From NCBI GenBank assembly GCA_004556975.1, contig SFFD01000004.1, positions 14,330 to 78,329 of the forward strand: DNA of 64,000 bases. Direction: 5' to 3'. The notes beneath the pieces were generated by a model, which saw only the letters and a list, made by a program, of their open reading frames with translations, ran no database searches and was not told the DNA's origin. Positions 16,292-24,630 of this stretch are shown piece by piece (position 1 is the first letter of the stretch; every line of letters begins with the position of its first letter). The stretch comes from Oscillospiraceae bacterium (GTDB lineage: Bacteria > Bacillota > Clostridia > Oscillospirales > Ruminococcaceae). A program made the position numbers and the translations under genes.

Positions 16292-17237
16292 GTGAAGGAA
16301 CAGATTTTGGCAGTACAGCGTATGCAGGATTATATTGAAGCGAACCTTGATTCGGATATAACGCTCTCTAATCTTGCAAAGGCTTCTCTTTTTTCTCCGT
16401 GGTATTCCTACCGCATTTTTAAGGAGTACACCTCCCTCACCCCTGCGGATTATGTTACACAAAAGCGATAAACTAATATCATTTATAGACACCTCCCTCA
16501 CCCCTGCGGATTATGTGCGGCGGCTGCGGCTTTCACGTTCCGCAATCCGGCTTAAAAACAGCGGCTGCCGCATTATCGACGCTGCTTTTGAACTTGGATT
16601 CGGCAGCGTTGACGGCTACATACGGGCATTTTCCCGGGAATTCGGCACAACGCCGGGCGAATACGCCAAAAATCTCGTTCCCATCACGCTTTTCGTTCCC
16701 TACGGCGCAAAATTCAGAGCACTGAGAAAGGATTCGACAAATATGAGCAGCATTAAAAGCGTATTTATTCAGGTTATCCGTAAACCGGCAAGAAAAGTTA
16801 TTATAAAGCGCGGCGTAAGCGCCGACGAATATTTTTCCTATTGCGAGGAAGTGGGATGCGATGTCTGGGGCACCCTGCTCAGCATGGATTCTCTTTGCGG
16901 AGAGCCGGTTTGCCTTTGGCTTCCGGCGCAGTACAGAAAACCGGGGACTTCCGAATATGTTCAGGGCGTGGAAGCTGCCGAGGATTACAGCGGAAACGTT
17001 CCGGAGGGATTTGACATAATCAGTCTGCCTGCCGCGGAATACCTTATGTTCCAAGGCGAACCTTTTGCAGAGGAGGATTACTGTGAGGCGATAGGCGCCG
17101 TGCAGAAGGCGGCAGACCGCTATCAACCTTCAGTCATCGGCTATGAATGGGACAAAGACAATCCCAAAATTCAGCTTGAGCCCCGCGGCGCACGCGGATA
17201 TATCGAGCTTTGGCCCGTGAAAAGAATCGAGAAGTAA
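16292..17237 (+). pseudogene. AraC-family regulator with GyrI-like domain, interrupted by a 61-bp insertion
   Basis: The gene starts at a GTG behind GGAG and encodes an AraC-type HTH (VQRMQDYIEANLDSDITLSN, then LAKASLFSPWYSYRIFKEY). At residue 46-55 the frame meets TSLTPADYVTQKR and a stop. A 28-bp segment (16428-16455) is repeated at 16489-16516 after 33 unrelated bases. Removing one repeat plus the 33 bases (61 bp) joins the frames exactly and gives a 294-residue protein with the second HTH (IIDAAFELGFGSVDGYIRAF) and a GyrI-like effector domain (about 140-290). As it stands the product is a 55-residue stub; a separate start for the C-terminal part is possible but no good ribosome site is seen. 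A tRNA terminator lies upstream, a hairpin terminator at 17250 follows. Confidence 0.85.
16428..16516. repeat. 28-bp direct repeat with 33-bp spacer inside the araC-like gene
   Basis: Two identical 28-bp copies (16428-16455 and 16489-16516) spanning the codons of TSLTPADYV, separated by 33 AT-rich bases that match nothing else I noticed in the window. Deletion between the copies would repair the gene. Confidence 0.92.
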
Positions 17238-17249
17238 TATTGCGCTCTG

Positions 17250-17273
17250 TGCTCCGCTCTGCGGAGCATTTTT
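17250..17273 (+). terminator. Hairpin terminator after the araC-like pseudogene
   Basis: TGCTCCGC, loop TCT, GCGGAGCA followed by TTTTT, 12 bases past the stop codon. Confidence 0.8.
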
Positions 17274-17372
17274 CATATGCGCAAAATATTTTGCCGAAAC
17301 ATAGTGCAAATTTCGCTTCATTTTGGTATAATAAGTTTTACACAAATTTATTGGCAAGGGAGAGTATGCAGT

Positions 17373-18287
17373 ATGGCTTATCGTCCTTTGATAAAATGCG
17401 GCGGAAATGCCTTTTTTGTTCCGTCGGAAGCCGCCGAAGACCTTAAGCTTTGCACCGCGGCACAGCTTAGAGTTCTTTTGCTTGCGCTAAGCGGAAAATG
17501 TAAAACTCCTGAATCGGTTTCGCAGGAACTTGGCATTTCCTGTGAAGATGCAAAAGACCTTTTTGATTATTGGGTTACCCGCGGAATATTTGAAAACGAT
17601 TCCGTTCAGAATGACTTGTCGGCGGTAAAAAAAGCTTCTGTTTTGACACAGGCTCCGCAGGAACGCCTTTCCATGCAGGACGTTCAGCGGCTTCAAAACG
17701 ATGACGAAGGCGTTGCCTTCGTTTTAAAGGAAGCGGAACGCATTCTCGGCGGAACTTTCACTTCATATGATACCGCCACTTTGGCATGGCTGGTTTCCGG
17801 CGCGGGGCTTTCGCCGGAGGTACTTGTTACCGTAATAGAATATTGCAACTCCATTGGGCACGGAAAAATGCGCTATATTCAAAAGGTCGCCCTTGAATGG
17901 CTTGACGCCGGAATAACCTCCGTTGAAATGGCGGAGGAACGCATACGGGCGCTTACCGAAAAGACAAGCTGGGAAGGCAAGATAAAATCAGCGCTTGAAA
18001 TTCACGACAGAAATCTTGTTCCAAAAGAAAAAGAATATTGTGAAAGCTGGCGCATGCTTGGGCTTTCGCCGGAGCTTGTGCGCGCGGCATACGAACGCTG
18101 TATAGAGCAAACGGGCAAACGCTCCTTTGCCTACATAAACAAAGTGCTTATAAATTGGAAAAAATCCGGAATTACAAATCCTGATGAGGTCGCAGCAGAG
18201 AGCTGCAAAGCGAAAACTGCGGATAATCCTTCTTTTGATATTGATGATGTTGAACGCAAAATGCTGCTTGAGGTTCCCTCTTTTTAA
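17373..18287 (+). CDS. DnaD-domain replication initiation protein
   Basis: A 304-residue protein with an N-terminal winged-helix part (residues 1-95, LCTAAQLRVLLLALSGK and SVSQELGISCEDAKDL) and two DnaB_2/DnaD modules (about 120-200, LGGTFTSYDTATLAWLVS; and 240-290, SPELVRAAYERCIEQTGK with the closing INKVLINWKKSGI). DnaD proteins organise replication restart and helicase loading in Gram-positive bacteria. The start at 17373 follows GGGAGAG; a longer frame from 17277 lacks a ribosome site. The next gene is dnaC-like, a conserved clostridial pairing, 74 bases downstream. Confidence 0.88.
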   Translation: MAYRPLIKCGGNAFFVPSEAAEDLKLCTAAQLRVLLLALSGKCKTPESVSQELGISCEDAKDLFDYWVTRGIFENDSVQNDLSAVKKASVLTQAPQERLSMQDVQRLQNDDEGVAFVLKEAERILGGTFTSYDTATLAWLVSGAGLSPEVLVTVIEYCNSIGHGKMRYIQKVALEWLDAGITSVEMAEERIRALTEKTSWEGKIKSALEIHDRNLVPKEKEYCESWRMLGLSPELVRAAYERCIEQTGKRSFAYINKVLINWKKSGITNPDEVAAESCKAKTADNPSFDIDDVERKMLLEVPSF

Positions 18288-18361
18288 GCGCGTTTTTGAA
18301 CTATGCATATCGCACATTATTAAATTGTATTATTTAGATTATTTTTAAGGGAGGAATTTTT

Positions 18362-19339
18362 GTGCCGTATTCCCCTGAAATATATCAATCCGCCGCACTT
18401 TTGCTTGAAAAGCGCCGGGACGAAGCGGAACGCAGCGCCGAAAAGCGGCGTTCTGAAGTTTATTCTGCCGTTCCCGAAATAAGCGAAGCTGACGCCGAAC
18501 TTTCAAAAGAGCTTTCCGGCCTTTCTTCCGCAATGCTGCGCAAAGGCGCCGACACCGTTTCCGTAACGAATGAAATCCGCCTTTGCTGTGAGCGTATGAA
18601 AGCGCGCCGCGCCGAACTGCTTATAAAGAGCGGTTATCCCGCCGACTATCTTGAGCCCGCTTACACATGCCTTAAATGCAGCGACACCGGCCGCGTCGGC
18701 GGAGTGCTTTGCGAATGTTATAAAGAAATTTGCCGCGGTCTTGCCATGGAAGAGCTTAACAAAAGCTCCGGCGCATCTTTGTGTTCTTTCGATAATTTTT
18801 CTTTGGAATACTATGAGGACAACGGTGCTCAAGGCGCCGCAAATCCGCGGGTTATGATGACCGGAATCTATAATTCCTGCCGCAACTATGCCGAAAATTT
18901 CGGCAAAGATTCGCCAAGCATACTTATGATGGGCAAAACGGGTCTTGGAAAAACGCATCTTTCCCTTTCAGTTGCAAAAACTGTTGTTGAGCACGGTTTC
19001 GGAGTAATTTATGTTCCAGCACAGCGTCTGTGCTCAAATCTTGAGCTTGAGCATTTTTCAAAAAACAGCAGCGATGAGTTTTATAACAAATATTCCGAAT
19101 GTGATTTGCTCATTATAGACGACCTCGGCGCGGAATTTCCGACACAGTTTACTGCCGCTGCAATCGGCAATCTTATTAACGAGCGGCTTTGCCGCAGCCT
19201 TTCCACAATAATCAGCACAAATCTCGGCGCAAACGAACTAAAGACAAAATATTCCGAAAGAACCGCAAGCCGCCTTTTAGGCGAATATAAAGCGATTATG
19301 TTCATAGGAAAAGATATTAGGTTTGCAAAAAACAATTAA
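18362..19339 (+). CDS. dnaC: DnaC/DnaI-type helicase loader ATPase
   Basis: A 325-residue AAA+ protein. The N-terminal half holds a coiled, charged helix (RRDEAERSAEKRRSEVYSAV) and a zinc-binding cluster YTCLKCSDTG...LCEC around residues 103-120. The C-terminal ATPase has Walker A GKTGLGKTHL near residue 190, Walker B LLIIDDLG near 250 and sensor residues in STIISTNLG. It loads the replicative helicase DnaB/DnaC onto DNA, together with the upstream DnaD protein. The start is a GTG behind GGGAGG. Its 3' end overlaps the region just before the GNAT gene by no coding bases. Confidence 0.9.
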   Translation: MPYSPEIYQSAALLLEKRRDEAERSAEKRRSEVYSAVPEISEADAELSKELSGLSSAMLRKGADTVSVTNEIRLCCERMKARRAELLIKSGYPADYLEPAYTCLKCSDTGRVGGVLCECYKEICRGLAMEELNKSSGASLCSFDNFSLEYYEDNGAQGAANPRVMMTGIYNSCRNYAENFGKDSPSILMMGKTGLGKTHLSLSVAKTVVEHGFGVIYVPAQRLCSNLELEHFSKNSSDEFYNKYSECDLLIIDDLGAEFPTQFTAAAIGNLINERLCRSLSTIISTNLGANELKTKYSERTASRLLGEYKAIMFIGKDIRFAKNN

Positions 19340-19355
19340 AGGAGATAGAGATATT

Positions 19356-19862
19356 ATGAAAGTACGTCCTGCAAAAAAATCCGATCTTTCTGACATAGTA
19401 AGCTGCGCAGAGCGCATAAAAAGCGAATATTTTCTTCGGCATGACATTCCTCAGTGGAACAACGGCTATCCTTCAAAAGAAGATTTTTCTGCGGATATTG
19501 AAGCCGGCCGCCTTTTTGTTATGTATCTAGGCGAAGCGCTTATAGGTTTTATCAGCGTCGGTATTGAGCACGAGCCGACCTATGACTCCGTGGAAGGCGG
19601 CGCATGGAAAAGCCCGGAATCTTACGCCGTTGTTCACCGTTTCGGAATAAATCCCGACTGGCACGGAATGGGTATGGGCACTTCCCTTTTCGGCATTGTT
19701 CCCCGTATATGCGAAGCAAACGATATACACGCAATCCGTGCGGATACCCATGAAAAGAACGCCGCCATGATAAGCTTTCTTGAAAAGAACGGCTTTGAAA
19801 GGGTCGGAATAATTCATCTTGCAAGCGGTGAGCCCAGGGTTGCTTTTGAAAAAATTCTGTAA
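19356..19862 (+). CDS. GNAT-family N-acetyltransferase
   Basis: A 168-residue acetyltransferase. It begins MKVRPAKKSDLSDIVSCAE, typical of GNAT proteins with an N-terminal RPA motif, and has the acetyl-CoA-binding segment NPDWHGMGMGTSLFGIV (Q/RxxGxG/A variant) followed by ADTHEKNAAMISFLEKNGFE and a final GIIHLASGEPR. The acceptor substrate is unknown; relatives are often annotated as RimI/YjgM-like. AAAGGAG precedes the ATG, 16 bases after the dnaC stop, so it probably rides on the dnaD-dnaC transcript. Confidence 0.85.
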   Translation: MKVRPAKKSDLSDIVSCAERIKSEYFLRHDIPQWNNGYPSKEDFSADIEAGRLFVMYLGEALIGFISVGIEHEPTYDSVEGGAWKSPESYAVVHRFGINPDWHGMGMGTSLFGIVPRICEANDIHAIRADTHEKNAAMISFLEKNGFERVGIIHLASGEPRVAFEKIL

Positions 19863-19900
19863 AGGCGCGCTCTGTTTTTACGCAGAAGTTCTTCACTGTG

Positions 19901-19929
19901 TTGACTATTTATAAAAACAGGCGTATAAT
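19901..19929 (+). promoter_or_regulatory. Promoter of the satellite microcompartment operon
   Basis: TTGACT (19901-19906), 17-base spacer, TATAAT (19924-19929). The roughly 75-base leader that follows contains a stem built on GCATTG-CTG-CAATG (around 19956-19972). The dyad seen at the main eut promoter is not present here. Confidence 0.82.
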
Positions 19930-20011
19930 TATCCATGTCTTAAAATCGGTTTTTGCGGCATTGCTGCAATGTTCCGAAAAATCTCATTTCTAAAGAAAGG
20001 AATGGGTCTTT

Positions 20012-20383
20012 ATGAGCGAAAATCAAAACAGCCATGAACAGATAAGAATTGTGCAGGAAACCGTTGCCGGCAAAGAGATTACTTTTGCCCATATAATCGG
20101 AGGTCCTGCCCCCATAATATATCAAAAGCTCGGTCTTAATCCTTCAATAGACTACGGTTCCACCGCCATAGGCATTATGAACCTTACTCCGCCGGAATCT
20201 GCGGTTATCGCTTCGGATATTGCGGTAAAAAGCGGTAATGTTTATCTCGGCTTTGGCGACCGTTTTACCGGAACCATGATAATAACGGGTGACATTGCAG
20301 ATGTTACCGCCGCCATTACCCAGGTTGTCGACTATTTTCGCGACGTAATGGGCTATGTCGTCTGCAAAATAACCAAAAAGTAA
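20012..20383 (+). CDS. EutS/PduU-like permuted BMC-H shell protein (satellite copy 1)
   Basis: A 123-residue circularly permuted shell protein. It has the N-terminal barrel segment IVQETVAGKEITFAHIIGG, the core GIMNLTPPESAVIASDIAVK and TGTMIITGDIADVTAAI. It resembles EutS of the main operon but is clearly diverged and slightly longer at the N-terminus. It opens a three-gene operon with its own promoter, behind AAAGGAATGGG. No enzyme gene accompanies it, so it may add an edge or bend component to the ethanolamine shell or belong to another compartment whose genes lie outside this window. Confidence 0.9.
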   Translation: MSENQNSHEQIRIVQETVAGKEITFAHIIGGPAPIIYQKLGLNPSIDYGSTAIGIMNLTPPESAVIASDIAVKSGNVYLGFGDRFTGTMIITGDIADVTAAITQVVDYFRDVMGYVVCKITKK

Positions 20384-20395
20384 GGTGCCGCCGTT

Positions 20396-20827
20396 ATGGA
20401 AGAGCGCATGACGAGGGAACAGTTCCTCGAAAAAATATTTAACCGGAAATATGATGAGCTTAAAGGCAAAAAGCTTCGTCTTGTGCGACTTAATGTTCCG
20501 GCAAGAGAGATAAATTTTGCGCACGTCATCGGCGTTGCCCGACCGGAAATATACCGAAATCTTAGTTTACATATCGGTACCCACGCCGGAGAAGACCACA
20601 CCGGCGAATCCATCGGCCTTCTTCACGTTGTTCCCAACGAAGCAACCATTGTTGCCGCCGACGTTGCCATGAAAAGCGGCAATGTCACCATAGGATTTCT
20701 TGACCGCTTCCGCGGCTCCGTAATTATTCTCGGCGACCTTCCCGACGTGCGAAGCGCCATGGAGGGCGTTTTGGATTTCTTTAAATATCAACTTAATTTT
20801 ACGGTGTGTGAACTTACCGAACAATAA
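20396..20827 (+). CDS. EutS/PduU-like permuted BMC-H shell protein (satellite copy 2)
   Basis: A 143-residue relative of the preceding gene with a longer, charged N-terminus (MEERMTREQFLEKIFNRKYD) that could be a helical interaction segment. The permuted core reads LNVPAREINFAHVIGVARPE, GLLHVVPNEATIVAADVAMK and GSVIILGDLPDVRSAMEGVL. It contains an insertion around HIGTHAGEDHTGESIG. Spacing to copy 1 is 12 bases, to the GTPase gene 18 bases, so the three are one operon. Confidence 0.9.
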   Translation: MEERMTREQFLEKIFNRKYDELKGKKLRLVRLNVPAREINFAHVIGVARPEIYRNLSLHIGTHAGEDHTGESIGLLHVVPNEATIVAADVAMKSGNVTIGFLDRFRGSVIILGDLPDVRSAMEGVLDFFKYQLNFTVCELTEQ

Positions 20828-20845
20828 AAGAGATTATAGATAATT

Positions 20846-21364
20846 ATGAAAAAACTGTTTCTTATGGGCCGAAGCGAAGCGGGCAAAACCTCTCTTACCC
20901 AGGCAATGAACGGCGAAGACCTGCATTATCACAAGACCCAATATACAAATACCGGCGCGTACATAATTGACTCTCCCGGAGAATATGCCGAAACAAAGCA
21001 CTGCGGACTGGGTCTTGCGTGCTTTTCCTTTGAAGCCGACGTTCTTGCCCTGCTTATTGCTGCGGACGAGCCTTTCAGCGTTTTTGAAGCCGACTGCCAA
21101 TGCTATACCAACCGGCCGCTTATCGGTATAATTACAAGAATTCATTCGCCCTATGCCAACATTCCAATGGTTAGGAACTGGATGCAAATTTCAGGATGCG
21201 AACGCATTTTTGAAGTTGACAGCGCCACAAAAGAGGGCATTGACGAGCTTAAAGCCTATCTTAACGACGACCCGGTCAAGCGCACCTGGCAGGAAGCCCG
21301 TGCCTTGCAGGATCGCGGTCTTAATGAATGGGACGACCCTGAAAAATACGGCATTACTCTTTAA
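20846..21364 (+). CDS. EutP/PduV-like small GTPase (satellite)
   Basis: A 172-residue P-loop protein with Walker A GRSEAGKTSL near residue 8 and switch-like DSPGEYAETK near residue 50, homologous to the EutP of the main operon (GRSECGKTTL, DTPGEYIDQ). The base-recognition motif is replaced: ITRIHS stands where EutP has TKIDG, so GTP specificity may be lost. A C-terminal extension (KRTWQEARALQDRGLNEWDD) is absent from the main EutP. It is the last gene of the satellite shell operon. Confidence 0.85.
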   Translation: MKKLFLMGRSEAGKTSLTQAMNGEDLHYHKTQYTNTGAYIIDSPGEYAETKHCGLGLACFSFEADVLALLIAADEPFSVFEADCQCYTNRPLIGIITRIHSPYANIPMVRNWMQISGCERIFEVDSATKEGIDELKAYLNDDPVKRTWQEARALQDRGLNEWDDPEKYGITL

Positions 21365-21391
21365 TTCAACACAATTCATACAATATATTAC

Positions 21392-21421
21392 AAAAATAGC
21401 GCTTGAAAAAGCGCTATTTTT
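21392..21421 (+). terminator. Terminator of the satellite microcompartment operon
   Basis: AAAAATAGCGC, 8-nt loop, GCGCTATTTTT, 28 bases past the GTPase stop codon. Confidence 0.88.
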
Positions 21422-21449
21422 GCATATTTGCCGCCTTTTTATCTGTAAT

Positions 21450-21478
21450 TTGACAATATTTTTCCCTTTTTATATAAT
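21450..21478 (+). promoter_or_regulatory. Promoter of the oxoamine synthase-SDR operon
   Basis: TTGACA (21450-21455), 17-base spacer, TATAAT (21473-21478), 57 bases before the ATG at 21535. Confidence 0.88.
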
Positions 21479-21534
21479 GTCATCAAGCAAAGACAAGTGC
21501 TCTTTGCTAATGAAACCCCAAAAAAGGAGGCACT

Positions 21535-22725
21535 ATGGATATTTTTGAAAAATGCTATGCGCCGTCTTTAGCGGGCCGCTTAAAGGAGGAGGGCGTTTAT
21601 CCCTATTTTCACGCTCTTCAGTCCCGGCAGGATACCGAGGTTATTATGGAAAACAAACGCAGAATTATGCTTGGTTCCAACAACTACCTCGGTCTTACCA
21701 TCCACCCGGAGGTAATCGAAGCCGGCATTGCGGCACTTGAAAAGTACGGCACGGGGTGTTCGGGTTCCCGTTTTCTTAACGGAACATTGGAGCTTCATCT
21801 CGAACTGGAGGAATCGCTGGCAAAATTCCTCCGAAAAGAAAGCGTTGTGACATTCGGTACAGGCTTTCAGTCAAACGTGGGGATAATTTCCGCCTTGGTG
21901 GATCGCCACGACTATGTTATCTGCGACAGGGAAAATCACGCCAGTATCTATGCCGGCTGCCAGATGAGCCACGGAAAAATGCTCAGATACAGCCACAGCA
22001 ACATGGCAGAGCTTGAACGCGCTTTGCAAAAGGTACCGGAAAACAGCGGTGCGCTTATTGTAACCGACGGTGTTTTTTCCATGGGCGGCGACATAGCCAA
22101 ACTTCCGGAAATTTGTTCCCTTGCAAGGAAGTACGGCGCAAGAGTAATGGTTGACGATGCCCACGGCCTTGGCGTTCTCGGCGAAGGAGGAAGAGGCACC
22201 GCAAGCCATTTTGGGCTGGAGGATCAGGTGGACATATATATGGGCACCTTTTCCAAATCTCTTGCTTCTTTGGGCGGATATATGGCATCTTCAAAAGAAG
22301 TTGCGGAATACGTCCGCCATGCTTCGCGCCCGTTTATATTCTCTGCTTCTCTTCCTCCGGCAAACTGTGCGACTGCTCTTGCGGCTCTTCGCATACTGGA
22401 AGCTCATCCCGAACTGCCGGAGCGGCTTCGCAGTCTTAGCCTTTATGCCAGGGAAGGCATGACAAAGCGCGGTCTTAAAATCCGCGAAAGCGCGCTTTGC
22501 GCGCCCACGCCCATAATTCCGCTTTATACATACGAAACCTATCGCACACTTCGCGTTGCGGCGGAAATTTACGACCGCGGAGTATATGTCAATCCTACCC
22601 TGCCCCCTGCCACGCCGGAGGGCGAAGCTCTTCTTCGCACAAGCTATATGGCAACCCATACAGAGGCTTTGCTTGATGAAGCTATGGACATAATTGCGGA
22701 CGTTATGGTGAATTGCGATGAATAA
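21535..22725 (+). CDS. Alpha-oxoamine synthase, serine palmitoyltransferase/KBL-like
   Basis: A 396-residue PLP enzyme of the alpha-oxoamine synthase family, which condenses an amino acid with an acyl-CoA or acyl-ACP. Key parts: LGSNNYLGLTIHPEV, GTGCSGSRFLNGTLELHLEL, VDDAHGLGVLGEGGRGTAS and the PLP lysine in GTFSKSLASLGGYMAS. The opening GVYPYFHALQ and the text around NNYLGL are closer to bacterial serine palmitoyltransferases than to BioF or Kbl by my reading. It overlaps the SDR gene by 8 bases, which fits a two-step ketone synthesis and reduction. Glycine C-acetyltransferase remains the main alternative. Confidence 0.85.
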   Translation: MDIFEKCYAPSLAGRLKEEGVYPYFHALQSRQDTEVIMENKRRIMLGSNNYLGLTIHPEVIEAGIAALEKYGTGCSGSRFLNGTLELHLELEESLAKFLRKESVVTFGTGFQSNVGIISALVDRHDYVICDRENHASIYAGCQMSHGKMLRYSHSNMAELERALQKVPENSGALIVTDGVFSMGGDIAKLPEICSLARKYGARVMVDDAHGLGVLGEGGRGTASHFGLEDQVDIYMGTFSKSLASLGGYMASSKEVAEYVRHASRPFIFSASLPPANCATALAALRILEAHPELPERLRSLSLYAREGMTKRGLKIRESALCAPTPIIPLYTYETYRTLRVAAEIYDRGVYVNPTLPPATPEGEALLRTSYMATHTEALLDEAMDIIADVMVNCDE

Positions 22726-23509
22726 AACAGCAATAGTAACGGGCGGCACTTCCGGAATAGGAAAAGCCGCTGCCCTTGCGCTTAAGAATGACGGATGGAC
22801 AGTCTATGAGTTAAGCCGCCGCCTGACCGGTACTGAGGGAATAAACCATATTACTGCGGACATAACCGATGAAAGCGGCGTTGCCGCGGCAGTTGAACAG
22901 GTTGTCAGTGCCGAAGGGCGCATTGACCTTGTGGTAAACAATGCCGGCTTCGGCATATCCGGAGCGGCGGAGTTCACCGATACCGAGGAGGCGAAGCGCC
23001 TGTTCGACACGGACTTTTTCGGTATGGTGCGCCTTAATAAGCTCGTTATCCCTATTATGCGGGAACAGGGCGGCGGAAAAATCATAAACATAAGCAGCGT
23101 TGCCGCACCTATACCCATTCCCTTTCAAACCTATTACAGCGCCGCAAAGGCCGCCGTAAATTCCTACACAATGGCGCTGGCAAACGAGGTTCGGCCATTT
23201 AAAATCGGCGTATGCGCCGTTCAGCCGGGAGATATAAAAACCGGCTTTACCTCTGCAAGGCAGAAAAACACGCTTGGCGACGATGTTTACGGCGGACGCA
23301 TTGCCCGCTCCGTCTGCCGGATGGAACGCGACGAGCAAAACGGAATTTCTCCGGAGGTTATCGGCAGCCTTACGGCAAAAATTGCGCGCAAAAAACGCGT
23401 AAAGCCTCTTTATACCGCCGGGATTTCATACAAGTTCTTTATTTTTCTTGTACACATTCTTCCGGCAAACATACTCAACCGGCTTGTTGGGTTTATTTAC
23501 GCAAAATAA
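22718..23509 (+). CDS. Short-chain dehydrogenase/reductase paired with the oxoamine synthase
   Basis: A 263-residue classical SDR: NAD(P)-binding TGGTSGIGKAAA at the N-terminus, NNAGFG near residue 75, catalytic serine in NISSVAA and the YxxxK motif YYSAAKAAV near residue 145. The C-terminus carries a hydrophobic, membrane-associating segment (YKFFIFLVHILPANILNRLV), which is unusual for FabG-type enzymes but seen in 3-ketosphinganine reductase-like SDRs. It starts inside the last codons of the oxoamine synthase, so the two are translationally coupled. Substrate is inferred from this pairing only. Confidence 0.85.
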   Translation: MNKTAIVTGGTSGIGKAAALALKNDGWTVYELSRRLTGTEGINHITADITDESGVAAAVEQVVSAEGRIDLVVNNAGFGISGAAEFTDTEEAKRLFDTDFFGMVRLNKLVIPIMREQGGGKIINISSVAAPIPIPFQTYYSAAKAAVNSYTMALANEVRPFKIGVCAVQPGDIKTGFTSARQKNTLGDDVYGGRIARSVCRMERDEQNGISPEVIGSLTAKIARKKRVKPLYTAGISYKFFIFLVHILPANILNRLVGFIYAK

Positions 23510-23546
23510 AAATAAGCCCTGCGGGTTACCCGCAGGGCTTATTTTT
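23508..23546. terminator. Bidirectional terminator between convergent genes
   Basis: AAATAAGCCCTGCGGG, loop TTA, CCCGCAGGGCTTATTTTTTT. It separates the plus-strand SDR gene from the minus-strand RING/zinc-ribbon gene and can serve both. Confidence 0.9.
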
Positions 23547-24533
23547 TTATACTGTCGGCATAATGAAAAACGGCGAGGTTACAATCCAGGCGGCAAGGGC
23601 AAAGCTTGCTGCAAAAGAAACAGCGATGATAATAATTGGAAGCACCATGCTGGTTCCGCCCTGTCTGTGCAGGGTATTTATATACTCTGCTTCGTTTATC
23701 ATTCCTTCGCTGTCGGTAAGCTTAGCTTTTATTCCCTTAACCGATGAAACTACTTTCTGATAATAAAATCTGTTGGTAAAAAGGAACAGCGCCATGCGCA
23801 TTGCCCAGATGAGCACGCTTGCTACAATGGCATATATTGCAAGGGTATCCTGATGCGGAACTTCCCATATTACCTGAGAAAGCAGACCCATTTCCACATA
23901 ATATTCCTGAACTGCCTGAATGTTTATCAGCATATCCGGCACGCTTAAAATAAGCGTTGCTGCAAGTATTGCCGCGCCGGCGGCATACATTTTTCTATAA
24001 AAGAGATAGAAATAAGAAAAAATAAACGCTGAAAAATTTGTATCAAACTTCCTTCCCTTTATAAACATCGCAAAGCGAACAAGAAAATATTCTATTCCGG
24101 TTTTTACATAAAGCGCTGCTTCCTTGGGGGTTACTCCGTCAAAATTTTCGTTGGCAAAAAGATTTTCAAACGCCTTTTGTCTTTCCTGCGCAAAAGATTC
24201 CGCTGAAGGGCGCTCTTCCGTCTTTACAAGAGGCGCGCCGCAGTTCACACAGTATCTTCCGCCGGCGGGATTTTTCGTTCCGCAATAAGGGCAAATCGCC
24301 GCTTCTGTTCCGGCGGGCACGCTCTGCGGCTCCGCCGCACCCGACATGTTTCCTGTGGAAAAGCTTTCACTCCACTCAAAGCTTCCGTGCTTTTCTTCGT
24401 TGGCACAATGACCAAGCTGTTTATAACATTCCCTGTGGTGCGGTGTTCCGCAATCCGGACAGACGACAATATCGTCGCCCCGGCAGAATTCCTTTCCGCA
24501 AACAGGACATTTTTCGCTTATATAGTTTTGCAT
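23547..24533 (-). CDS. Prokaryotic RING finger and zinc-ribbon membrane protein
   Basis: A 328-residue protein in three parts. Residues 5-45 are a prokaryotic RING-type finger (CPVCGKEFCRGDDIVVCPDC, then HHRECYKQLGHC). Residues 78-105 are a zinc ribbon (CPYCGTKNPAGGRYCVNCGA). The C-terminal half (about 160-328) has four or so membrane helices, including AAGAAILAATLILSVPDMLI and VLPIIIIAVSFAASFALAAW, like DUF2628 proteins. Such proteins are frequent in Clostridia and their job is not known. It is a single gene with its own divergent upstream region shared with prfB. Confidence 0.75.
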   Translation of the reverse strand: MQNYISEKCPVCGKEFCRGDDIVVCPDCGTPHHRECYKQLGHCANEEKHGSFEWSESFSTGNMSGAAEPQSVPAGTEAAICPYCGTKNPAGGRYCVNCGAPLVKTEERPSAESFAQERQKAFENLFANENFDGVTPKEAALYVKTGIEYFLVRFAMFIKGRKFDTNFSAFIFSYFYLFYRKMYAAGAAILAATLILSVPDMLINIQAVQEYYVEMGLLSQVIWEVPHQDTLAIYAIVASVLIWAMRMALFLFTNRFYYQKVVSSVKGIKAKLTDSEGMINEAEYINTLHRQGGTSMVLPIIIIAVSFAASFALAAWIVTSPFFIMPTV

Positions 24534-24630
24534 AAATACATCCTTTCGACCGAAAAATATAATTTCCCTTTTATATTATAATAACTTGGTAATTCAAAAG
24601 CAAACTTTTTTGAAAAATTTAATAATATCT

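Noticed and set aside
16428..16516. A 28-base repeat, 33-base spacer, 28-base repeat that looks like a one-spacer CRISPR unit
   Set aside because: The repeat is protein-coding (TSLTPADYV of the AraC HTH), there are only two copies, and no cas gene or leader is near.
19340..20011. Possibility that the satellite shell genes are part of a mobile element
   Set aside because: No integrase, transposase, inverted terminal repeats or target duplication around them; flanks are ordinary chromosomal genes.
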